From positions 1 to 55,000 of the forward strand of contig NC_003062.2 in assembly GCF_000092025.1 (NCBI RefSeq): DNA of 55,000 bases, in the 5' to 3' direction. Shown piece after piece: positions 29,032 through 37,588 of this stretch; the first letter of the stretch is position 1, and the number at the start of each line of letters is the position of its first letter. Made by a program: the position numbers and the translations under genes. The DNA comes from Agrobacterium fabrum str. C58 (lineage in GTDB: Bacteria; Pseudomonadota; Alphaproteobacteria; Rhizobiales; Rhizobiaceae). A model generated the notes under the pieces. The model made no database searches, was not told the origin of the DNA, and worked only from the letters and a program-made list of their open reading frames with translations.

Positions 29032-31673
29032 TCTGCGGCGATGGAGTGCGGCAGTGTGGCGGAGGGAATGCGGCAGGTGACGATGGTGCCGTTGCCGGGC
29101 CGGCTGTCGATGCTGACGGTGCCATGATGCAGGCTGACGAAGCTTTCCACGATGGAAAGACCGAGCCCCGCACCGGTCCGCCGCCCGCCATTGCCACGCG
29201 TCGCAAAGCGGTCGAACACGCTCTTCAGCATGTCTTCGGGAATGCCCGGACCCTTATCTGCAACGGAGAATACGAAGTCGCCTTCGCTGCGCTGGCAGGA
29301 GAGCTGCACGGAGGAACCTTCGGGTGCGAAGTTGATCGCATTGGTGAGGAGCTTGATGAGAATCTGCTTCAGCCGCTGGTGGTCGGCCACGAGACTGCCG
29401 AGATGGGCAGGCGCGACGATCTCGAGCGAAATACCGCTTTCCTGCAGCCGGTCGGCGATCTGCACCGAAACATCGTCGAGCAGCTCGTTCAGATCATTAT
29501 CCGAATAATTGAGCTGCATGATGCCGGCATCGACGGTCGCGAGATCGAGAATATCGTTGACGATGGTCAGAAGAACCGAGGACGAGGTGGAAATATGGTC
29601 GAGATATTCCGCCTGCCGTTCCGTCAATTGGCCGATGCCCGGCGTTTTCAGGAGATCGGTGAAGCCGATGATATTGGTCAGTGGCGAGCGAAGCTCGTAG
29701 GAAACATGCTGCACGAAATCGTTCTTCAGTTCATCGGCCTTCAGAAGCGCGTCGTTCTTTTCCTTGAGCGCCCGCTCGGCGCGCACGCTGTCCGTCATAT
29801 TGACAAAGGTCAGCATGGTCTGAGCGTCTGGCAGCGGAATGATCGCATAATCGAGCACGAGACCGGAAAGCAGTTCCAGCGTGCCCTGCCGGGAAGGCCG
29901 TTCGTCATCGAAGCTGGTGATGAACTGGCTGAAGGCGCGCCAGCCATCCGGCCCGTCATAGGATTGAGCGCAGGCGGTTTCGATGGCGCGAATATGCGTG
30001 CCTGTTTCCGCCTCATCGGCCGTCACGCCCCAAAGAGCCCGGAATGCCGGGTTGGAGAGGCGAATGCGCCCGTCTGCGCCGAACACGGCGACACCTTCGG
30101 CCAGATGGTCGATGGTTTCGCCCTGCACCTTCACCAGGGTGTTATAGCGCATCTGCAGGTCGACCTGCTCGGTCAGGTTCTCGAAAACCCAGGTCGCGCC
30201 ACCTTGCGGATGGGCCGTGGCGATCACCCGCAGGGTCTGGCCGTTGGGCAGGTGCCAGAGATCCGTCTTGGTATCGAGCGACCGGTAGACGGAAAGCGCC
30301 GTTTCCTTCCAGTTCTTCCAGTTCAGCTGCTCGGGCAATTTGCCGGCGCTACGCAACCTGTCGAGAAGCTCGGAATTGTCAGGGCCGGATTCGAGGAGAA
30401 CCAGATCGAAGCCCCACAGGCTGGCAAAAGCCTGATTGTAGAATTGCAGCCGCTGCCGGCCGTCAAAAATGGCAACGGGCGTCGCCAGATGATCGAGCGT
30501 TTCGGCGTGGCTTTTCAGAACTCGCTTGAGTTCTTCGCGGATGGTTTCCGCTTCGGTGGCATCGATGGCGATACCGGCTGATCCGCCCGCCGTCTTGATG
30601 TCGACAACGTCGAAGAAGCTGCGGTTACCGGAAACGACTGTCGAGATGCGGTCGTGATAGGGCGATTCCGGCGTCGCGGCCGCGCGTATCTTCTGTCGGG
30701 TAACCGTGTTCAGAAGTTCGCGCTTTTCCTGAACGGCCTGCTCGGCATTTCGCGCATCCACCGCATGGGCATAAGCGTGGTTGACCCAGGTGAGTTCACC
30801 CTCGCCATTACGCCGCCAGACGGGCTGTTCGATGGAATCGAGAAGTTCCTGAAATGTCGATACGGAGGCAAGCAGACGCTCGCGTTCCACCTGCAATTCG
30901 GCGAGTTCGGCGCGGAGATTGTTGAGCGCGATGAAGCGCGCAAATGCGTTGCCGCCGGATACACGTCCCTGAACTTCAATCACTTCGCCGCGCTGCGTCT
31001 CGATGGTCAGATCGAAGCTCTGGGCGTGGCTGCGCAGTTTCTCGATGGATTTTTCAAGCTGGCCCGCGGATGCCGGTTTCAGCCAGCGGCCGAATGCCAG
31101 AAAATCCTGGTCCGCCTGCGGCACACCGGTCTCGGCCGGCAGCTGTCCCAGAAATTCCGGGCGTTTATCCACGCCATCCCAGATGACGATGCGGCGGCTC
31201 TTATCGGAGATCAGCGCCTCGTATTTCGCGATCTTGTGGTGGGATTGCGCGAGTGCCTGACGGTATTCGCTGCTTTCCGCCTCGATATTGCCGCGCTGGC
31301 GCACCAGCCAGACGACGGAAAACAGCGTTGCCGAAAGCATACCGACGAAAAGCGAATAGGTGATGGTTTCTCCAGACGAGAACAGCCGTGCGCTGGTCTT
31401 TGCCACAAGGCCGTCCTGGGCCATCGCAACGGTGCTCGAGCCGGTGAGAACCGTACCCGAAAGCAGGATACGCGCCCGCGAAAAGCCGGTCCGGATCGCG
31501 CGGATTGCCAGCCGGCAACGTGCCAAAGCATTTCCAGAAAAAGTGGGCGCCGGTTTTCCATCCGGAAAGACGCAGAAACGCTCCAACGCCCGCGTGCTTG
31601 ATGCCACGCTTGCGTGCGTGTTTTCAACGCGTTGAACTGTCTGCTCGCGCAGATCCGAATTGTGAACCGTCAT
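29028..31673 (-). CDS. divL: PAS-domain sensor histidine kinase, DivL-like cell-cycle regulator
   Basis: An 881-aa kinase. Residues about 103-125 are one transmembrane helix; several PAS domains follow (WRRNGEGELTWVNHAYAHAV, VAIFDGRQRLQFYNQAFASL and VAVFGADGRIRLSNPAFRAL are PAS starts). The DHp helix FVQHVSYELRSPLTNIIGF places the phospho-acceptor at His656; the ATPase domain has LTNAINFAP, DKGPGIP, FDRF and TGAGLGLS. In Caulobacter, DivL carries Tyr instead of this His and works with CckA and DivK; rhizobial versions keep His. Domain layout and position downstream of ahcY suggest DivL, but another PAS kinase is possible. Residues about 36-48 are encoded by a dispersed repeat, so the true start may lie further in. 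Confidence 0.8.
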   Translation of the reverse strand: MTVHNSDLREQTVQRVENTHASVASSTRALERFCVFPDGKPAPTFSGNALARCRLAIRAIRTGFSRARILLSGTVLTGSSTVAMAQDGLVAKTSARLFSSGETITYSLFVGMLSATLFSVVWLVRQRGNIEAESSEYRQALAQSHHKIAKYEALISDKSRRIVIWDGVDKRPEFLGQLPAETGVPQADQDFLAFGRWLKPASAGQLEKSIEKLRSHAQSFDLTIETQRGEVIEVQGRVSGGNAFARFIALNNLRAELAELQVERERLLASVSTFQELLDSIEQPVWRRNGEGELTWVNHAYAHAVDARNAEQAVQEKRELLNTVTRQKIRAAATPESPYHDRISTVVSGNRSFFDVVDIKTAGGSAGIAIDATEAETIREELKRVLKSHAETLDHLATPVAIFDGRQRLQFYNQAFASLWGFDLVLLESGPDNSELLDRLRSAGKLPEQLNWKNWKETALSVYRSLDTKTDLWHLPNGQTLRVIATAHPQGGATWVFENLTEQVDLQMRYNTLVKVQGETIDHLAEGVAVFGADGRIRLSNPAFRALWGVTADEAETGTHIRAIETACAQSYDGPDGWRAFSQFITSFDDERPSRQGTLELLSGLVLDYAIIPLPDAQTMLTFVNMTDSVRAERALKEKNDALLKADELKNDFVQHVSYELRSPLTNIIGFTDLLKTPGIGQLTERQAEYLDHISTSSSVLLTIVNDILDLATVDAGIMQLNYSDNDLNELLDDVSVQIADRLQESGISLEIVAPAHLGSLVADHQRLKQILIKLLTNAINFAPEGSSVQLSCQRSEGDFVFSVADKGPGIPEDMLKSVFDRFATRGNGGRRTGAGLGLSIVESFVSLHHGTVSIDSRPGNGTIVTCRIPSATLPHSIAAE
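31530..31568. repeat. Dispersed palindromic repeat, copy A (inside divL)
   Basis: ATTTCCAGAAAAAG...TTTTCCATCCGGAAA is a diverged copy (32 of 39 identical) of the repeat at 49985-50024. Ends ATTTCC and GGAAA form an imperfect hairpin. On the minus strand it is translated as FPDGKPAPTFSGNA in the N-terminus of divL. Confidence 0.65.
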
Positions 31674-31805
31674 CCCCGGTCTGTCTCCGTCCTATGTGCC
31701 GCATCTTCGACAAGACATCCCATTTCGTCCACGCCGCCCTTTGGTGTGTCCGAATCAAGTCCGATGACAATACCGTCTTCATAAATCTGCGGGAAGGGAG
31801 CGCGC

Positions 31806-31844
31806 AAAAAAGATGCCGCGCGCTTTGTCAAGCGCACGGCATCT
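31806..31844 (-). terminator. Rho-independent terminator of ahcY
   Basis: A 15-bp stem with one mismatch, AGATGCCGCGCGCTT (31811-31825) and AAGCGCACGGCATCT (31830-31844), loop TGTC. Read leftward it ends in a run of six T, so it acts on the minus strand, 38 bases past the ahcY stop. Confidence 0.85.
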
Positions 31845-31881
31845 AGATATTGTGTAATTTCAGTGGATATTAACTATGATA

Positions 31882-33282
31882 TTAATATCTGTAGTGTTCA
31901 GCCTTGAACGGACCCTGCTTGGAGATGCCGATATAATCTGCCTGAAGGTCGGAAAGTTCGGTTAGCCGCACACCGAGCTTCTCGAGGTGGAGGCGCGCGA
32001 CCTTCTCATCGAGGTGCTTCGGCAGCACGTAAACTTCGTTCTTGTATTCACCCGGCTTGGTGAAAAGCTCGATCTGGCCAAGCACCTGGTTGGTGAAGGA
32101 TGCCGACATGACGAAGGACGGGTGACCGGTAGCGTTGCCAAGGTTCAGCAGGCGGCCTTCGGAAAGCAGGATGATGCGGTTGCCCTTCGGGAACTCGATC
32201 ATGTCGACCTGCGGCTTGATGTTCGTCCACTTCAGGTTACGCAGCGAGGCGACCTGAATTTCATTGTCGAAGTGGCCGATGTTACCGACGATGGCCATGT
32301 CCTTCATCTCGCGCATATGCTCGATGCGGATCACGTCCTTGTTGCCGGTGGTGGTGATGAAGATATCGGCGGAGGAAACCACGTCCTCCAGGCGAACCAC
32401 CTCGAAACCGTCCATCGCGGCCTGAAGTGCGCAGATAGGGTCGATTTCTGTGACCTTCACGCGGGCGCCGGCACCCTGCAGCGAGGCCGCGGAACCCTTG
32501 CCCACATCGCCGTAACCGCAGACCACGGCAACCTTGCCGGCCATCATCACGTCGGTTGCACGGCGAATGCCGTCGACGAGCGATTCCTTGCAGCCGTATT
32601 TGTTGTCGAACTTCGACTTGGTAACGCTGTCGTTGACGTTGATGGCCGGGAAGGGCAGCAGGCCCTTCTTGGCGAGATCGTACAAACGATGAACGCCGGT
32701 CGTCGTTTCTTCCGTCACGCCCTTCAACGCATCACGCTGCTTGGTGAACCAGCCGGGGGAAGCCTTGAGGCGCTTGTTGATCTGCGCGAAGAGGATTTCC
32801 TCTTCTTCCGACCCCGGATTGGAAAGCACATCCTCACCGGCTTCGGCGCGTGCGCCAAGCAGGATATACATGGTGGCATCGCCGCCATCATCGAGGATCA
32901 TGTTGGAGAGGCCGCCATCGGTCCACTGGAAGATCTTGTCGGTATATTCCCAATATTCTGTCAGGCTTTCACCCTTGACGGCGAAGACCGGAATGCCGGC
33001 TGCTGCAATGGCCGCTGCCGCATGGTCCTGGGTCGAAAAGATGTTGCAGGAGGCCCAGCGGATTTCCGCGCCCAGTTCTTTGAGCGTTTCGATGAGAACA
33101 CCGGTCTGGATCGTCATGTGAAGAGAGCCGGTGATACGTGCGCCCTTCAGCGGCTTGCTTTCACCGAACTCCTTGCGGCAGGACATCAGGCCCGGCATTT
33201 CGGTTTCGGCGATGTCCAGTTCCTTGCGGCCGAATGCGGCAAGGTTGATGTCGGCGACGATGTAGTCCTTCTCAAGGCTCAT
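31882..33282 (-). CDS. ahcY: Adenosylhomocysteinase
   Basis: Splits S-adenosylhomocysteine into adenosine and homocysteine with bound NAD, relieving product inhibition of methyltransferases. [20 protein letters not shown] (near residue 47), [14 protein letters not shown] (near 78), and [20 protein letters not shown] with the active-site Lys and Asp (near 215) are diagnostic; [17 protein letters not shown] (near 258) binds NAD; the tail [20 protein letters not shown] is the conserved C-terminus with its Lys and Tyr. Length 466 aa. GGAGAA precedes ATG 33282. A 22-bp palindrome 90 bases upstream looks like an operator. Confidence 0.97.
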
Positions 33283-33372
33283 AAGGTTCTCCAGATCAGA
33301 AACGCCGCGCCTGACGGCCCGGCTCTTAAACGTAGCAGCGGTTTAGCAGGCCACAACCGATCTGGCAATAAT

Positions 33373-33394
33373 GATATAAAGAAGTCTTTATGTC
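33373..33394. promoter_or_regulatory. Palindromic operator candidate upstream of ahcY
   Basis: GATATAAAGA (33373-33382), centre AG, TCTTTATGTC (33385-33394): 10-bp arms with one mismatch, inner 7 bp perfect. It is about 90 bases upstream of the ahcY start and just past the HPr stop. ArsR-family SAM/SAH-responsive regulators (SahR/SamR) are known to bind AT-rich palindromes before ahcY and metK in proteobacteria; the link here is inference. Confidence 0.55.
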
Positions 33395-33410
33395 TTTATA
33401 TGGGGCGGTC

Positions 33411-33686
33411 TCAGGCCTCTTCGCCAAAGCGGTTGGCGACCAGCGCTTCCAGTGCGGCCAGCGCCTCTACCGCCTGATTGCCACTCGCCTCGACATAGAC
33501 GCTGCATCCGGGACTTGCCGCCAGCATCATCAGGCCCATGATGGATGTGCCGCCAACGGTCATGCCGTCCTTGGAAACCGTGATCGTGGCGTCGAAACCC
33601 TCGACCATCTGCACGAACTTCGCGGATGCCCGAGCGTGGAGACCGCGCTTGTTGATGATGGGCAATTCCCGGGAGAGAGGCGACAT
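33411..33686 (-). CDS. ptsH: HPr phosphocarrier protein
   Basis: A 91-aa phosphocarrier of the phosphotransferase system. RGLHARASAKFVQ carries the His (His17) phosphorylated by enzyme I, and GGTSIMGLMMLAA carries the regulatory Ser (Ser48) that HprK phosphorylates. The gene is 11 bases downstream of an EIIA gene and in the same direction as hprK, chvG and chvI. No sugar permease is nearby, so this is the regulatory PTS of alphaproteobacteria, not a sugar uptake system. Confidence 0.93.
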   Translation of the reverse strand: MSPLSRELPIINKRGLHARASAKFVQMVEGFDATITVSKDGMTVGGTSIMGLMMLAASPGCSVYVEASGNQAVEALAALEALVANRFGEEA

Positions 33687-33697
33687 GGGCTGACTTC

Positions 33698-34099
33698 TTA
33701 TTTGCCGCTTAAAACGCGGCTGGCGACGTTGATATATTTGCGGCCGGCATCGGACGCATCCTGAAGGGCCTTGTCCATATTATCTTCGCTGCGAACGCCT
33801 GCAAGCTTGATAAGCATGGGAAGATTGACCCCGGCGATGACTTCGACATTGCCGTTGTTCATGACTGAGATCGCGAGATTGGACGGCGTGCCACCGAACA
33901 TGTCAGTCAGAATGATGACGCCGTTGCCATCATTGGCGCGCGCGACGGCGTCGATGATATCCTGCCGGCGCTGATCCATGTCGTCTTCGGGACCGATACA
34001 GACCGTCTCGATCAATTTCTGGGGACCGACGACATGCTCCAACGCATGGCGAAACTCCTCAGCCAGCTTGCCATGGGTGACAAGCACTAGTCCGATCAT
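33698..34099 (-). CDS. PTS EIIA component, mannose family
   Basis: A 133-aa EIIA-Man-type protein. VLVTHGKLAEEF holds the phospho-acceptor His9; GVIILTDMFGGTPSNLA near residue 58 is the conserved second block, and VIAGVNLPMLIKLAG near 86 the third. In alphaproteobacteria this EIIA is a terminal phosphate acceptor with HPr and controls metabolism and stress outputs; no EIIB or EIIC partner is visible. It lies 125 bases after hprK and 11 before ptsH. The symbols manX and ptsL are used for such genes; I leave the symbol open. Confidence 0.9.
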   Translation of the reverse strand: MIGLVLVTHGKLAEEFRHALEHVVGPQKLIETVCIGPEDDMDQRRQDIIDAVARANDGNGVIILTDMFGGTPSNLAISVMNNGNVEVIAGVNLPMLIKLAGVRSEDNMDKALQDASDAGRKYINVASRVLSGK

Positions 34100-34224
34100 G
34101 AAATGCTCCCTTGCACACGCACTCTCATTGCCGACTATCGCAACGCGGCAATCCTGTCCATCGGTGGGATTTCATCTTGATGAGGAAAATGCGAATCGCA
34201 AGCCTAAAATCGCCTGAATCACGG

Positions 34225-34689
34225 TCACTTCACATTCGTTTTAAAAAGATTCTGAGCAAGTGCAGCAAACTTTCCATAGGGCACAAGACTGGAGAGGGGA
34301 ATACGCAGAAGCCGAAGATGCCCACCGCAGGGCATTAACAACGCTTCGTCATCTTCGGGAAGTCTTGGATTTTCCGGTGAAAGAACTGTCGTGACGGCGA
34401 AATGTAGTACACCACTTGGGACGCTTTTGACGGAAACAATGCCGCTGCCGCGCAATTCCAGTAGTCCGGCGATTGCTTCCGGCCGCTCGGCGATGATGGT
34501 TTCGCCGTCGCGATACACGAAAATCTGATCGTCCGCGATCAGGGCCGCCGGCAATCCGCACCGTTCCGCCTCTGTCAAAAAGCTGAAGGCGAGCTCGCTC
34601 TTGCCGCTTCCCGACGGACCCGTGAAGAGGATGCCGGTGCCGTCGACGACGATGGCGGTCGCATGCAGGTTGAAGCGTTCAGCGTTCAT
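34225..34689 (-). CDS. hprK: HPr kinase/phosphorylase, short catalytic-domain form
   Basis: Phosphorylates and dephosphorylates the regulatory serine of HPr. The P-loop ILFTGPSGSGKSELAF is near residue 20, and LIADDQIFVYRDG follows. The HPrK/P signature continues as RGSGIVSV near residue 80. The product is 154 aa, about half the Firmicutes enzyme, because the N-terminal domain is absent; this is the usual alphaproteobacterial form. ATG 34689 overlaps the end of chvG by 11 bases, so it is co-translated with the sensor kinase. A longer reading upstream is only a shadow of chvG. Confidence 0.92.
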   Translation of the reverse strand: MNAERFNLHATAIVVDGTGILFTGPSGSGKSELAFSFLTEAERCGLPAALIADDQIFVYRDGETIIAERPEAIAGLLELRGSGIVSVKSVPSGVLHFAVTTVLSPENPRLPEDDEALLMPCGGHLRLLRIPLSSLVPYGKFAALAQNLFKTNVK

Positions 34690-36469
34690 GGGTTTCGGCC
34701 GCCGGCAGCGACAGGGTGAAGCGCGCGCCTGATATAACGCCGTATTTGTCGACCACGTTTTCCGCCCGGAGGCTGCCGCCATGGGCTTCCGCGATCTGGC
34801 GGCTGATGGAAAGGCCAAGGCCGGAATTCTGGCCGAAACCTTCGCTGGCCGGCCGGTCTGTATAAAACCGCTCGAAAATTCGGTCGATATCTTCTGCCTG
34901 AATGCCGGGGCCGTTGTCTTCCACCTGCACGATGCAGCGGTCCTTGTGGCGGGAAAGGCGCACGGTGATGCGGCCGCTTTCCTCCGAAACGAAAGAACGT
35001 GCATTCTCGATAAGGTTGGTGACAATCTGCCCGATACGAAGATCGTGGCCGTTGACTACGAAAGAGGTTTTGGCTCCGGCCTTCCGGTCGGCGACATAAT
35101 CGATCGCCACGCTCTTTTTCTTGGTGCTGATCTGGCGGGATATGTCCACCAGACCCTTCATCAGCACATCGAGGTCGAGTGGCGAAGCATCGGCGCGCGC
35201 CAGCTCGGCATCGAGGCGCGACGCGTCCGAAATATCGCTGATCAGGCGATCGAGGCGCCGAACGTCATGGAAGATGATTTCGGTCAGCCGCTGTTTGGAC
35301 TCTTCGGTCTTGGCGCGTGGCAGGGTTTCCACGGCGCTGCGCAGCGAGGTCAGCGGGTTCTTGAGTTCATGGCTGACGTCGGCGGCGAAACTTTCGATGG
35401 CGTCGATACGGTCGTAGAGCGCCGTCGTCATTTCACGCAACGCTATGGAGAGGTTTCCGATCTCGTCCTGACGCGCTGAGAAATCCGGTATTTCCTCACG
35501 CGTTCTCGCCCCGCGGCGCACGCGGATCGCGGCCGCCGAAAGGCGTCTTAGCGGCGTGGCGATGGTGGAGGATAAAAGCAGTGACAACACGATATTGACC
35601 AGCGTGGCGATGCCGAAGACGCGCATGATGGCAAGGCGCTCGGCATGCACGATCTTGTCGATATCTCCCGCCTGGGTGGACAAAAGCAATACGCCTAGTA
35701 CGGCCCGGAAGCGCTGAACCGGCACGGCGACCGAAACGATCAGCTCACCCTTTTCGGTCACGCGCACGACCGCGCCGCGAACCCCCGTCAGCGCATTCAT
35801 CACTTCTGGATAGATCGAGCCATCGCCACCCGGCGCTTCCTTGTATTGCGGCAGGCTGCTCGGCTGCAGCATGCGGTTGAACATGCTGGTGAACCAGTCA
35901 CCCCAAGTCTGGGTTTCCGGCGTCACCGGCGGCAGATCGAAGCGCAGAACCTGTCCGCGTGAATAAAGGTGGCGGGAATCGAGCAACAGATTGGCATCGG
36001 CATCGAACAGCCGCGCGCGCGTGCGTGTCGGCGAAATCAGACGCCGCAGCACAGGCGCCACTCGCTCCGGGTTGATCGGGAAACTCAGATCCTCGTCGTT
36101 GGGGGCAGGGGTGATGCTCTGCCCCGCCTGCAATTCGAGCAGTTTTTCCGGATTGATGGTGATCGAGTTGGTATCGACCGATGCGGAAGCGGAGACCGCG
36201 CCGGCGATGATTTCGCCCTGCGTCAACAGGCTTTCCACGCGCGCGTCGATCAGCCCTTCACGGAACTGGTTGAGGTAGAGAATGCCGCCGACCAGAACCA
36301 CGGTCGCGGCGACATTGAAGAAGAGGATACGGCGCGTGAGGCTGGAAAACACCGCATTGCCGAAAATGCGCCGGATGATCGTCAGCGGATGGATACGATG
36401 GCGGCGTTCGCTGCCGCGTTCTTCGGCATCGTCACTGTCCGAGACGGTTTCCGGCGTTTTCTTCAACAC
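34679..36469 (-). CDS. chvG: Sensor histidine kinase ChvG
   Basis: Membrane sensor of the ChvG-ChvI pair, which in Agrobacterium and Sinorhizobium responds to acid and host conditions and is needed for virulence or symbiosis; ExoR restrains it from the periplasm. Transmembrane helices at about residues 45-66 and 280-303 enclose a 210-residue periplasmic domain. HAMP follows (about 304-355), then VSHELKNPLTSLRSAVETL with His367, then the ATPase domain (NLIENARSF, DNGPGI, FERFYTDR, GLGLSI). Length 596 aa. The start is GTG 36469, 55 bases after chvI, and the end overlaps hprK. Confidence 0.95.
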   Translation of the reverse strand: MLKKTPETVSDSDDAEERGSERRHRIHPLTIIRRIFGNAVFSSLTRRILFFNVAATVVLVGGILYLNQFREGLIDARVESLLTQGEIIAGAVSASASVDTNSITINPEKLLELQAGQSITPAPNDEDLSFPINPERVAPVLRRLISPTRTRARLFDADANLLLDSRHLYSRGQVLRFDLPPVTPETQTWGDWFTSMFNRMLQPSSLPQYKEAPGGDGSIYPEVMNALTGVRGAVVRVTEKGELIVSVAVPVQRFRAVLGVLLLSTQAGDIDKIVHAERLAIMRVFGIATLVNIVLSLLLSSTIATPLRRLSAAAIRVRRGARTREEIPDFSARQDEIGNLSIALREMTTALYDRIDAIESFAADVSHELKNPLTSLRSAVETLPRAKTEESKQRLTEIIFHDVRRLDRLISDISDASRLDAELARADASPLDLDVLMKGLVDISRQISTKKKSVAIDYVADRKAGAKTSFVVNGHDLRIGQIVTNLIENARSFVSEESGRITVRLSRHKDRCIVQVEDNGPGIQAEDIDRIFERFYTDRPASEGFGQNSGLGLSISRQIAEAHGGSLRAENVVDKYGVISGARFTLSLPAAETHER

Positions 36470-36524
36470 GTATTAAAGTCCTCACGCCCGGTTCGGGCGG
36501 TCCCTTCTGCTTGAGTCGGCTTCT

Positions 36525-37250
36525 TTAAGCCGCTTCGCGGAAGCGATATCCTACGCCATAAAGCGTTTCAATCATATCGAAGTCGCCATCGACCAGTTTG
36601 AACTTCTTGCGAAGACGCTTGATGTGGCTGTCGATGGTGCGGTCGTCCACATAGACCTGTTCGTCATAGGCGGCATCCATCAACGCGTCGCGGCTTTTCA
36701 CCACGCCCGGCCGCTGTGCAAGCGAATGCAGGATGAGGAATTCAGTCACTGTCAGCGTCACCGGCTCACCCTTCCAGGTGCAGGTGTGGCGTTCCTGGTC
36801 CATGGCGAGCTGTCCACGCTCCAGCGTGCGCGCCTGCTGGTCCGCGGTCGGCTTCAGCGTGCCGCCGGTTGCAGCGGACGCCTCACGGCTGCTGGCACGG
36901 CGCAGGATGGCCTTGACGCGCTCCACCAGAAGGCGCTGCGAAAACGGCTTTGTGATGAAATCGTCTGCACCCATCTTCAGGCCGAACAATTCGTCGATCT
37001 CCTCATCCTTCGAGGTGAGGAAGATAACGGGAATATCCGATTTCTGGCGAAGGCGTCGCAAAAGCTCCATGCCGTCCATGCGGGGCATCTTAATATCGAA
37101 AATGGCAAGCTGCGGCGGACGGGCGATCAACCCGTCAAGCGCGGAGGCGCCGTCCGTATACGTTTCGACCCGGTAGCCTTCGGCTTCGAGCGCGATCGAT
37201 ACCGAAGTGAGAATATTCCGGTCATCGTCGACAAGCGCGATCGTCTGCAT
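36525..37250 (-). CDS. chvI: Response regulator ChvI
   Basis: OmpR/PhoB-type transcription regulator paired with ChvG. The receiver domain has IALVDDD (acidic pocket), Asp52 in [10 protein letters not shown], and the conserved Lys in DDFITKPFS; the winged helix ends [17 protein letters not shown] and [18 protein letters not shown] 37250 gives 241 aa with the receiver starting at residue 2; ATGs at 37265 and 37271 are also in frame. In relatives ChvI controls exopolysaccharide, motility and acid-response genes. It is divergent from pckA across 338 bases. Confidence 0.96.
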   Translation of the reverse strand: MQTIALVDDDRNILTSVSIALEAEGYRVETYTDGASALDGLIARPPQLAIFDIKMPRMDGMELLRRLRQKSDIPVIFLTSKDEEIDELFGLKMGADDFITKPFSQRLLVERVKAILRRASSREASAATGGTLKPTADQQARTLERGQLAMDQERHTCTWKGEPVTLTVTEFLILHSLAQRPGVVKSRDALMDAAYDEQVYVDDRTIDSHIKRLRKKFKLVDGDFDMIETLYGVGYRFREAA

Positions 37251-37440
37251 GTAGTTGGTCTCCATCGTCATTTTCTCGTAACTCCCGACATTCACCCAGC
37301 CAGGTTGTGCGCCGCGAGCCACTCTCTTGAGTATAAAGGTGGAACAAATTGTGGCAAAGGAAAACTCGCCCTGAAATCGCGGGGGTGCGGCGAGAGGATT
37401 TCGTAAAAACGCTGCGGCTGGATTTTAATGCGTCTTCAAC

Positions 37441-37472
37441 CGATTTAAAAAGAAATAAAATCTTTTAAATCG
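37441..37472. promoter_or_regulatory. Inverted repeat in the chvI-pckA intergenic region
   Basis: The 338-base gap 37251-37588 holds an AT-rich block (about 37425-37510). In it CGATTTAAAA (37441-37450) and TTTTAAATCG (37463-37472) form a perfect 10-bp inverted repeat with a 12-base spacer; the right arm continues into the palindrome AATCGATT (37468-37475). It lies about 117 bases before the pckA start. A LacI-type regulator (PckR) controls pckA in Sinorhizobium, and CG-centred palindromes fit that family; ChvI is another candidate. I see nothing else definite in the gap. Confidence 0.5.
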
Positions 37473-37588
37473 ATTAATATATTGAAATTACTAAGTTTTT
37501 TAAAGTCAGGCTCTTGCGTTTCCAAAAGCTGGCACGTATTTTCCGTGAAGATTTCAACGGCCTTATCGTCATTTACAAGGAACGCGTC

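Noticed and set aside
33283..33410. SAH riboswitch before ahcY
   Set aside because: The 128-base leader shows no extended paired structure I can match to the known SAH riboswitch; the palindrome looks like a protein-binding site instead.
31987..33477. 496-codon open frame antisense to ahcY
   Set aside because: A shadow of the highly conserved AhcY frame; no recognisable domain, and it runs through the ahcY promoter palindrome and the HPr end.
34690..35025. Longer hprK reading extending into chvG
   Set aside because: The extra residues are low-complexity and antisense-like, and the HprK family sequence begins at the ATG at 34689.
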